The notes beneath the pieces are model-generated. The model did no database searches, was not told where the DNA came from, and saw only the letters and a list, made by a program, of their open reading frames with translations. From Mesostigma viride (Eukaryota; Streptophyta; Mesostigmatophyceae; Mesostigmatales; Mesostigmataceae), in the NCBI GenBank assembly GCA_009746045.1, contig RPFO01000022.1, positions 512,637 through 576,636 of the forward strand: DNA of 64,000 nucleotides, read 5' to 3'. Positions 55,651-64,000 of the stretch are shown here, in pieces. The position numbers and the translations under genes are program-made. Each line of letters opens with the position of its first letter. Position 1 is the first letter of the stretch.

Positions 55651-56423
55651 CTATAACGCTGCATGCGCTAATATCGTTTCAAGTGCTGTAATACCTAAGC
55701 TATCCCATAATCGATTGCCCCCATCTAGACAACTAGCTTGAGCTAGTGCTCTATCCCGCGGGGAAGCCCGGGGGGGCTTCCACAGTTTCTTGTTGACATA
55801 AAGGTCCCCGCCCCGCCAGTACACTTGGGGCTTCTCGGGGTTGGTCTTGTGGCGGATGTAGTCGGGCCACTGATCGCGGCGTTGCTGCTGCTGGGCTGGC
55901 GTCAGGTCATCGTCAAGCGACCAGGAGGTGTTCACCAGCTTCTTGCGGCGAGAGAGGAACCGAACTCGGGCTGTGATGTCGCTGAAGGTGAGGACCACTG
56001 GAGGGGGCCCAGCCTTGGCCCGTGGATGGGGCAGGCGGTAGGCGCCCTGCAGTGTCGCACCTGGCAGCTCCATGCATGCACGCCAAGAGTTGTTTCTTCA
56101 GCTCGTCGAGAAGAGAGTCTGGGGTCTCCTCTGGCTGCATGTCTAAGCGCCTGAGGATGACCCGGCAGCGGCGACGGTCGCGGTCAGCGGCCTCGCGGCG
56201 CGTGTTTTCCAGCTCCTGGAGCTCAAGTGGTGGTGATGGCGCGGGACCTCGTGGTAGAGGATGCCTGGCTCTTGAGCAGGTCAGCCCAGGAGGCCGGCGC
56301 GAGTCGAGGGGTCATCGCTAGCCCTACCAGCAGGTTGGGCGGCGATGGTGGCCGTTCGCTCGGCGATCTCGATCGGGGACCTGCGTGGCCAGGGCGTCTA
56401 CCTTGCAGTAGCAACTGCCTCAA
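55651..56423 (-). pseudogene. LINE ORF1 protein remnant, second copy
   Basis: Minus-strand frames carry SWADLLKSQ, then TRREAADRDRRRCRVILRRL with a following LLDELKKQLLA, then KAGPPPVVLTFSDITARVRF and SLDDDLTPAQQQQRRDQWPD with VYWRGGDLYVNKKLW. It matches the 20463-21066 copy block for block (RRM-like segment plus C-terminal block). Frame breaks near 56070 and 56230 show decay. It is on the opposite strand to the RT fragment at 57608, so the two are separate insertions. Confidence 0.7.
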
Positions 56424-56459
56424 GTTTCACGGTGCCTTGTCATTCATACAGGGTTGCAT

Positions 56460-57055
56460 GGTTACATAATGTAGCACCATGTTGGCCGGGGCCCAGCATA
56501 ATTGACGTTACGAAACAGCCCAACTGCGAAAAACCTCTTTACCGGAGAGGGGTGCCAATATGTGCGATATTGCTGAATCTATAAAAGATGACTCACCACT
56601 AGACCTCGATTATATATTGTAGCACCATATGTTGGCCGGGGCCCAGCATACTCGAACACCAGGTGTTGCCCCTCTTAATTAGCAGCAGCCGGTACGTCCA
56701 GGTGCATGGGTAGTGGGTGGGAGCCTCCCTACGTGCACCACTCATAAATATACAGAATATCATTTCGGGTAAGTGCAAGGTATAAATTTATTATTAATTG
56801 GACAAGTATACAGACCAGAGATGTATTAAAATGCATGGGCAATGAGTGTCAGCAAATCGTAAATGAAGGTAGTCACACACCGGTGTGAATGTGACCTGTA
56901 GGTGAAGGGCGCATTTTGTGACCAGGGTTCCAAGCCAGTGGACCTTAATTGGTCATATCGCCTTGGGGCATCATCAGTGGTAAATACCTGGTTAATAAAT
57001 TAATTAATTAAACTCGATCGTGCTCGATCCCGTTGGGGAGACACGGAGCCTCAAC
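56460..57055. other. intergenic with a ~147-bp direct repeat
   Basis: GTAGCACCATGTTGGCCGGG plus GCCCAGCATA at 56470-56500 is repeated at 56619-56650 with a 2-bp insertion. The rest is AT-rich with no gene seen. Confidence 0.6.
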
Positions 57056-57058
57056 CCC

Positions 57059-57471
57059 GATGGATGGATGGATGGATGGATGGATGGATGGATGGATGGA
57101 TGGATGGATGGATGGATGGATGGATGGATGGATGGATGGATGGATGGATGGATGGATGGATGGATGGATGGATGGATGGATGGATGGATGGATGGATGGA
57201 TGGATGGATGGATGGATGGATGGATGGATGGATGGATGGATGGATGGATGGATGGATGGATGGATGGATGGATGGATGGATGGATGGATGGATGGATGGA
57301 TGGATGGATGGATGGATGGATGGATGGATGGATGGATGGATGGATGGATGGATGGATGGATGGATGGATGGATGGATGGATGGATGGATGGATGGATGGA
57401 TGGATGGATGGATGGATGGATGGATGGATGGATGGATGGATGGATGGATGGATGGATGGATGGATGGATGC
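57059..57471. repeat. (ATGG)n tract
   Basis: About 102 uninterrupted GATG units. MDGW and HPSI frames are artefacts. Confidence 0.97.
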
Positions 57472-57595
57472 GGGGGTACACGCAATCCTACCGGTCTAAG
57501 CTAATAATCTACAAGCTATCCGTACAAGCTATCTACAAGCTATCTATACACAACAGTCCTACTATAGATCTATAGGACGGAGATATAGATCAATG

Positions 57596-58831
57596 TATAG
57601 ATCTATGTCCCCATACCTGTTCATTATTGTCGTGGATCACGTCATGCGCCGGCCGGGCACCGACGTGCGCGCTTTACTAGCTGCTCGGGTTCGAGCCAGG
57701 CTTGGACATACGAGCGCGAGCACGGTGGGGTTAGCACTGGGTACCGCCTGGCCGACCTGATTTATGCGGACGACACCACCCTCATCGCGCGCCCCGAGCA
57801 CATTCAGACCTGGCTGGACTGTCTGGGCCTGGAGGCGCGAGGGCGGTGGGGTTGGAGATTAGTGTCAAAACTGAGGCGATGGTGATTGGGGCCTCCAGTA
57901 GCCCACCGCTACCGCGCCTGCTCGACGGGACGGATCGAGGTCCCATCCATTCCGCGATCGCTTCAAACTGTTGGGGAGCATGCTCCCTGACACCGCTGAC
58001 GATGTGGACATCCGCATCAGCCTGGCCTGGGCCACTGAGGCTCCGTTCGCTCAACACCTTAGTACTGGCGCTCGAAGGGCCTGGCTGGGCGAGCACCGCA
58101 AGCGCATGCTCTTCAAGGTCCTCGTCCTCACGGTGCTCACGTATGGCGCCGAGGCGTGGACACTCACGGAAACACTGGCAGCTACTAAGCTAGACGGCAC
58201 GGTTTACAGGATCATTGCTCTAGGACAGGTCCTGAACGTAGGGTTTTCCAAGCGTAGGTCATTATTAGAGTCTTTGTATCAGCGTATGTATGCCTCGTAT
58301 CAGTTGGGACGAGATTAGGCAGCGTAGGATAGCATTTGTAGGACATCTTGCTCGCACCAGCCAGGTCGACACCGCCCTTGGTCTGGCCGGCCCCCAGCGG
58401 CCTTGGCCAGCCGGGGCGGCATATTTTGACCTAGCTGGCCTGGCCCCATGCAAGGACATTCCAAAAACTGGGGACCTAGGGAAACATGCCACGAACTGTA
58501 CACCCAGATGTTGCTGGGCGATCTAGTGGTCCCGGCCCAGTTTGAACACCGCATCCACTCTCTCTCCCTTCTTTTGACCGCCATGCAGAACAAGACGCGG
58601 TGGCAGAAGATGGTCAAGGCTCACACGCCAGCCCCTGTGGGCAAGCCACCTCCCCCCAAGAGCTATTTGATAAACTTAGTGTAGTTAGGATTAGATAGCT
58701 TAGAGTTAGGTTAGTTCGATTACGCGGCTTCCTCCACTCCACCCATCCATCAAGGAATATGTCACTACATGATCTCCCAACGGAGGCATGTTATAATTTA
58801 ATTTTATTTTATTTTATTTTATAGATCTATG
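57596..58831 (+). mobile_element. 5'-truncated LINE insertion with 12-bp TSD and (ATTTT)n tail
   Basis: TATAGATCTATG at 57596-57607 and 58820-58831 flanks a 1.2-kb insert ending in an ATTTT-type tail (58797-58819). The insert begins inside a reverse-transcriptase domain and carries coding sequence to about 58680. The direct repeats and tail are those of target-primed reverse transcription. Confidence 0.9.
57608..58683 (+). pseudogene. LINE reverse transcriptase fragment
   Basis: Starts at SPYLFIIVVDHVMRRPG (the LSPxLF block upstream of the catalytic motif), then YRLADLIYADDTTLIARPEH with the YADD catalytic pair, GLEISVKTEAMVIG (GLxxNxxKTE-type block), FKLLGSMLPDT, and LFKVLVLTVLTYGAEAWTLT (the thumb/connection region typical of non-LTR RTs). 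A basic tail with EIRQRRIAFVGHLARTSQVD follows. The frame breaks at least three times, one being a single missing G at 57841-57843. It lacks endonuclease and N-terminal RT blocks because of 5' truncation, so it is inactive. Confidence 0.85.
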
Positions 58832-60100
58832 GTGCCCGCGACCCTAGGGGTCTTGTCTAGCATGCCGTCCACGTGTGCAGAAACGCGAGCTCCTTCCCCA
58901 CCACTGCAGGGGGGTTGTTGTCCTCTATGACCTGGGCCCACTTGGCCTTGTCCATCATCTTTTTCCAAATCACCGAGACTGCCTAAATACCTGGTACGTT
59001 ACGGCCCATTAGATCATGAAAAAGCTATACAGACTATCATTCATATTGCGCCGGCTGGACACAGGCCTGGTGGCTGGCGCTCAGGTACAAGGTGTACTGA
59101 CTGCCCATCACAGCTGCATGTGCCACGCCTGGCGGCCGGCGCAGGTACAAGGTACGTCTAGAGACGTACGTTAGAAGCTATCTAGGCCTGCATGCACTGC
59201 GGAACCACATGATCAGCGTTGGCACCAAAAGGGCCGGCCGGTGCAGCCCGTACCCTCGTGACAAGCTTGCTGTAGCCATACGCCGGTACCGGTACGTACG
59301 GCAGGTCGGTCCCCTTTGTCCACTCGTCACATATATATAATGAGCGAAACTCAACAATTCATTCATGCGCGCCGCCTTGATATCGATACGTTGAAAGCAT
59401 ATGGCGGCTGGTAAGAGTGAGTACGTATCACCGGATTAATGAGATCGACAACCAGCTAGCCCAGGACAGCCGCTATATGCTGGTGGTCTCATTGGTGTAC
59501 AAATAAGCTATATATCCCGTATATATAGTTAATTACCTACGGTAGGTAATTAATTAATTAATGCATGCATGGTATTCATCGAGCAAATAATTACTTTAAT
59601 ATCAGTAGCCTAACGGGCTCATAAATCTGCAGCACGCGCGTGCCTACACGATACCTAAGCCAACATTGAAGCGAGACAACTATGCCTGGACGCATGGCGA
59701 TCCAACGCCGTGGAAGGACTAGGGTAGTTGTCTGAGAGGAAAGACGCGAAGGCCGCGGGAGCCGCGTGGCTATCTCTAGGTATACCTGCATGGAGGGAGA
59801 CAGAGGGTAACAAGAAAGGTTGATAGGGAAAACACATACATGCACACACACACACACACCACCACCACGACCAACACAAACAACCAAAACTAAGAAGGAA
59901 AAGAGGGAACCCATACACGCATACACGAAGGGGCTAAAAGAATAAGTAAGGAGTATACATTACAAAGGGAAAAAGAAAAAAGAGAAAGAAAGCAAGAAAA
60001 AAGAAAACAAAATGTAAACGGTAATAATACAAACAATAATAAATAAAGACAAAGTAAAGAGTAATCATAATTACAAAAAAAAATGGAATAAAGGTCATTG
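58832..60100. other. intergenic sequence
   Basis: Minus-strand MMDKAKWAQVIED near 58940-58980 resembles the frame in the 22229-22986 retroelement. TTAATTAATTAA occurs near 59550, CA microsatellite at 59844-59866, and A-rich purine sequence at 59880-60090. No gene supported. Confidence 0.4.
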
Positions 60101-60195
60101 CTGGGATGTGGTGAGGCACAGGCGATGTTGGAGTCTGGGTCAGGAGTTCGATTTCTCAGCGCCCATGGTGCCTGGCCGGGGGTGACCTCCTATCC
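60100..60195 (+). repeat. possible tRNA-derived SINE head
   Basis: GGGATGTGGTGAGGCACAGG is followed 20 bp later by AGGAGTTCGATTTCTCAGC, which fits a B box (GTTCGANNC) and the spacing of a polymerase III promoter. A 60-100 A-rich stretch lies upstream, not downstream. The cloverleaf is not convincing, so a decayed SINE is more likely than a tRNA gene. Confidence 0.25.
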
Positions 60196-60585
60196 AACAG
60201 GTCTAAAGCCTCATTGCCCAGCTCACTCCAGTGAAAAAGTGTTAGGTGAAAATGGGTAGGCAGTGAAAAAAAAGACAGGATGAACAAACATAACAGTTCT
60301 TGAAAGAGTAATAAAGAGGAGTTAAGGCACAAAGAGAAGTGGTAAAGGAGAGAAAAAAGGAAAGCAAGAAATGAGAAGAAGAACTAAGTATGTCATATAG
60401 TGACGCAACTATTTAACATGTGCATCTTTACTGCATGCAGTACGTACATGCCTGTATACTATAAAGTAACGTGCGTTCTAACTTGCCCGTTAAGACCACG
60501 GTGGCAGAGCACATTTCGCAGGCCCCCCTTATGCCTGCGAAGGTGGGCAAATTAATTGTTTAAATACATGGCCGGATGCATGGAT

Positions 60586-60835
60586 GCATGGATGCATGGA
60601 TGGATGGATGGATGGATGGATGGATGGATGGATGGATGGATGGATGGATGGATGGATGGATGGATGGATGGATGGATGGATGGATGGATGGATGGATGGA
60701 TGGATGGATGGATGGATGGATGGATGGATGGATGGATGGATGGATGGATGGATGGATGGATGGATGGATGGATGGATGGATGGATAGATGGATGGATGGA
60801 TGGACGGACGGATGGACGGACGGATGGATGGATGA
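60586..60835. repeat. (ATGG)n tract, second copy
   Basis: About 55 GATG units, bordered by GGATGCAT variants on the left and GACGGACG variants on the right. Confidence 0.97.
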
Positions 60836-61660
60836 ATGGGTCACAGTTTGACGTGTGTACTCCCCGAAATCCTTTAACCCTGTTTTTGTCGTACCATTTT
60901 TGCCGCATATTCAAGATTTTTCCGCCAGGTTCCACCGTACCAGTAGTAGATGCCAATGGAATCTCTCGAATTGCGGCCCCTCTTCACACCTCTCCAAATT
61001 AATTGGCTTCGCAAATTCTTGGAAATGTGCTCCGCCAGATTGAGCGAGACAACTACATGTACGCGGAAAGAGTGCACACTGCAGCCCTAGCTGCCGTAAC
61101 ATGGCAGGGAGAGCCAGCCTGGGAGCCGATCCTCCTGATCATGCATTGTATGTATTGAGGTACGCCGATCGATGGTATATACCTGCTTTCACCCTTTCAA
61201 CTTGCCCCTTATCGGGGCTATTTCAGCTCGCCCCCAGCCAGTTCTTCTAGCATGGCAGCATAAACCTGGCTGAGGAGAGCCCAGCGTATGCGGTCCCAGC
61301 CCATGGCTGTTGTGAGCCACCCTTGTAATACTCTGTGTTTCGATGCTCACACTGCAGGGGACACAGCGATTGCGTATGATAAGGTTGTGTGTGGAGCCTT
61401 GTTGGCCCACGTGCAAGTCTCTCCGCTTCTTGTCCAGACAACAACGGGCCCGCAACAGGTTCAGAGGTGGCATTTGTACTCAGGTCCCCTGGGCTGTTGG
61501 GGGGGTGCCCTTGTTTTAATGCAGTCTCTTGTGGCTGGTGGGGATCACAGCATAGTGACCAATCCTTCCAGTCGGAGACAATGCCTGCATGCATTGCGTC
61601 GAGGACTGCCCGTGCCATTGCTGCAGGCAGCAACAGGGAAGGGCCAAGAAGTCACCAAGT
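60836..61660. other. intergenic or intronic sequence
   Basis: Open plus frames (e.g. 61288-61749) have no recognisable features. The region may be intron or 3' flank of the minus-strand gene to the right. Confidence 0.35.
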
Positions 61661-61667
61661 GTGGGTG

Positions 61668-62531
61668 TCAAATGGTTGAAGTTACCAGCTCCATTCCTAT
61701 TGCTAGGGCAGGGGATGATGAAGATAGCACACTGTGCCAGGGTTTGTGAGAATAACATAGCCAGCCGTCAGAACGTATACCTGCACTCCACTTTTGCACG
61801 CATACCTGCACTGGCTGTGCTGTGTGACCCCCCTGGGTGATCCGACTCCAAATTTCTAGCGCTGCCTCGCAAGTCGCAAAACAAACGGCAAGGTCCCCGT
61901 TGACAGACCGAAACACGTGCACTTCTGAGTGTAGAATGCTTCTCATGGAACTTCTCTGCCTCAATGTGACTAATCTTGCAAACTCCCATCCAAAAAGGGA
62001 TCTGACAAGCTCACTATAACGGTACAGAACTCCCACTACAGACGGCCCTGGCACCATACCTGGAGGGCTGCCGCTACGTGTGCCAGCATCTCGCTGCAGG
62101 CCCCAAAATACCAGCAAGTGCTCACAGGGCACCGCGGGTGCAAACGCCAGCATAACCGCGAGTATCTCGGCAGGAACCAGCCCCACACCTTCGTCCTGGA
62201 TCACCACCAGGTCGCATGCGTTGTTGTTGGCGGCGTTACTGGTGGCGTTGTTGGTGACGTTGTTGCTGGCGCTGTGCCCATCTCGCCAGAGTCGTTGCAC
62301 GCTGTGTTGGATGCTGTCGCCGACACCGCGCAGAGGGTGGTGGGTGAGGCGTGCTGGGAACATGGCTTGAAGCAGCCGAAACGTGAGGTAGGAGCCTGAG
62401 GGTAGCGTCGACCTTGGCCCAGCCGTTGTCTGCGTGTCCTCATCCTCCTTTGGGACCATTGGACTTGAGAGAACATTAAAGCTGTTGTTGTAAGGATGCA
62501 CGTTTACCATGACAGCGCATGACAACATCAC
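61668..62531 (-). CDS. candidate exons of an unidentified minus-strand gene
   Basis: A 287-codon minus frame is open throughout. Two parts look conserved in style: SYLTFRLLQAMFPARLTHHP (near 62385) after an acceptor-like CCCTCAG, and VFRSVNGDLAVCFATCEAAL with EIWSRITQ (near 61880). The second resembles the end of a class III nucleotide cyclase domain (xGDxxxxxFxxxxxAL), only weakly. A CTCCAG/GTATGG donor-like site lies near 62059. Asn/Thr-rich low complexity (NNVTNNATSNAANNN) reflects a GTTGTTGGCG repeat. Exon borders are not settled. Confidence 0.3.
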   Translation of the reverse strand: MMLSCAVMVNVHPYNNSFNVLSSPMVPKEDEDTQTTAGPRSTLPSGSYLTFRLLQAMFPARLTHHPLRGVGDSIQHSVQRLWRDGHSASNNVTNNATSNAANNNACDLVVIQDEGVGLVPAEILAVMLAFAPAVPCEHLLVFWGLQRDAGTRSGSPPGMVPGPSVVGVLYRYSELVRSLFGWEFARLVTLRQRSSMRSILHSEVHVFRSVNGDLAVCFATCEAALEIWSRITQGGHTAQPVQVCVQKWSAGIRSDGWLCYSHKPWHSVLSSSSPALAIGMELVTSTI

Positions 62532-62833
62532 CCGCTCAATGCGTCAGGAATATGCCAAGAAAGCCGTATACGTTGGTCGTGCTAACAAAGAAAGGGCTGG
62601 TTGTACTAAAACACGACTGCCAAGCAGCGACCTCTGCTAAGAAAAAAGTCTAGGCTAAGAAAGCAACAACCAGCGAGCCAAAGACGGCGGCTTATCCCTT
62701 GTGGACCGTTGGCTTAGACAACAGAGTAACAACAAGCATTAACTACTTCTCCAACAGCCTTGAGGGGCCCCCTACGCCATATCGCCATCACAGCACCACC
62801 CATCAATGCGGCTAAGCAGCAAGACCCCCCCAC

Positions 62834-63072
62834 CTGTGCACGTGCGTGCTGGCACCCGCATGCAGGAACAGCGCCGCAATTCGCGCGCTCTGCTCCCCGT
62901 CACCGTGCCCGGACGCCAGGCAGACGGTGCGGGGCTGATGCCGGACCGCATAGTGCAGCAGGGCTGCCACGTCGTGGGGAGGGCTGTCACTGTCTCCCGC
63001 ACAGCCGGTTGCGAACGTGCCGAGGAATGGTGGCGGACGGGCTCCGCGGGCGCCCTGGCTGGCAGGGTGTCC
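62834..63072 (-). CDS. candidate exon of the same minus-strand gene
   Basis: Bounded by an AG acceptor and a GTGGGG donor; 239 nt open in the frame GHPASQGARGARPPPFLGTF ... DVAALLHYAVRHQPRTVCLA ... ARIAALFLHAGASTHVHR. The AALLHYAV and IAALFLHAGAS segments look ankyrin-like but lack a full repeat. Function unknown. Confidence 0.4.
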
Positions 63073-63842
63073 CTGGGGAAACAGGCAGTTGAAAAAGGCA
63101 TGTGGTAGTCAGTAATAGTGGGCACATGAGCTACCATGCCGTGACCTGATGGCCGGAACTCATGAATACGGTTGCCACAGCGGTTGTCATGGACGGAAGG
63201 TGCCGATTGGAGGGCGATCGTGGGACCATTCTTGCACCCCATTCTTATACCCCACAGGGGTCATCTTTAGATTGTGTATCCCAGACCTGGTTGCAACCCA
63301 CGTCACGGCCGATTGCTCACGCGCAAGGGAAAATCGAGAGGCAGGGATGGTTCAACAATAACAGCAAGCTTGTCAACAATCGGCAAGGGATAGCATGGAT
63401 GCGGTTAGGAGGCTCTACCCAAAGGAGAGGCCCGAAACTTCCACGGCTACTCTGTTGCTCCTTATATGTTCCCATGCCCCTTGGATACTACAAGGCCTGG
63501 GTCCCTGGGGATAAACAACCCTAATCTGACCACTGCCGCTAGATTTCAGAACGAAGAAGGAATTGTCAGTAGTATCGACCTGGGCTGTAAGCCCAAGTCC
63601 CCCAGCAAGTCTACTATGGTGACCGCCCTACGCATCTTACTCCTTAGATTTCATATGCCCCCCATCCAGCTCCTAAGCTTGCTCCCTATTCAATCCCTGA
63701 GTGCTGCCCTACCAAGCGCTGACATACGCCTTGAGCCTCTGCCTAGCATAATATGATCGTAGTAATACACTAACAAACTACGACCTCGATGATAGACTAA
63801 CCCTAATCATGGACCTCAGATGTTTAACCCCACCATGATCTG

Positions 63843-64000
63843 CCGCGCCGCTCCCAAGGCCAGCCACGTGGATCGCAGCGCGGCCCATGCCTCCCGCAGC
63901 ACGTGCAGAGCAGCATCGCCCCCCGACAGGGGTAAGCACGACCATCCGCCCGCACATTCCCCGCACCCAGATGACCTGGCACCCCCGTGGCCCGACCAAC
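63843..64000 (-). CDS. candidate exon at the right edge (partial)
   Basis: The minus frame with GGDAALHVLREAWAALRSTW and LALGAARQIM ends at a GTGGGG donor-like site near 63843. It is helical and Ala/Leu-rich; the gene continues beyond the window. No family recognised. Confidence 0.35.

Noticed and set aside
57008-57575. MDGW and HPSI repeat proteins
   Set aside because: Translations of (ATGG)n on both strands; the same applies at 60552-61002.
57675-57705. tRNA B box (GGTTCGAGCC)
   Set aside because: It lies within reverse-transcriptase coding sequence and has no matching A box or cloverleaf.
55651-58683. ORF1 fragment and RT fragment as one LINE
   Set aside because: They are on opposite strands, and the RT insert has its own TSD and tail.

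Overview
The window is nuclear DNA of a flagellated eukaryote. Its genes have GT-AG introns, and two of them encode conserved axonemal proteins. The lineage looks green-algal, but I cannot name a species. About a third of the window is simple or tandem repeat, and many long open frames are only translated repeats, so I do not annotate them as genes.

Layout. (1) 1-1425: C/T-rich satellite enclosing a TTACGC hexamer array. (2) 1475-12839: plus-strand cluster of small genes (an acidic/basic small protein, a MYND-finger protein, a small basic protein, two related zinc-knuckle proteins) followed by one long multi-exon gene of unknown function. All spacers and several introns in the cluster carry an 18-copy, 21-nt hairpin motif. 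The larger genes are broken mostly by -1 shifts at short G runs. (3) 13817-16102: TTAA-flanked element with 16-bp inverted termini. (4) 16297-18771: two-exon gene for a single-tyrosine HUH (Rep-type) endonuclease, best explained as a Replitron-like transposon. (5) 18941-20375: a row of intron-like 38-48-nt units and a foldback element. (6) 20463-24150: remnants of retroelements, including a nested insertion with clean target-site duplications.

(7) 24671-50030, minus strand: a 28-exon gene whose exons join in phase into 1046 codons with two EF-hands and WD40 repeats, i.e. a CFAP337/WDR49-type ciliary protein. Most of its introns carry a private minisatellite; one minisatellite is an amplified exon end plus splice donor. 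(8) 51570-54089, plus strand: a five-exon MYCBP gene (FAP174 of Chlamydomonas), head-to-head with the CFAP337-like gene.

(9) 54090-60900: a very long (TTCG)n tract, (ATGG)n tracts, a LINE ORF1 fragment and a 5'-truncated LINE reverse-transcriptase insertion with a 12-bp target-site duplication. (10) 61700-64000: exons of an unidentified minus-strand gene running off the right edge.

The 1046-codon ciliary gene has no frame error, whereas the left cluster and the LINE copies have many. This contrast suggests either that the left cluster belongs to a multi-copy element whose consensus was poorly polished, or that it is a decayed or recoded gene set.
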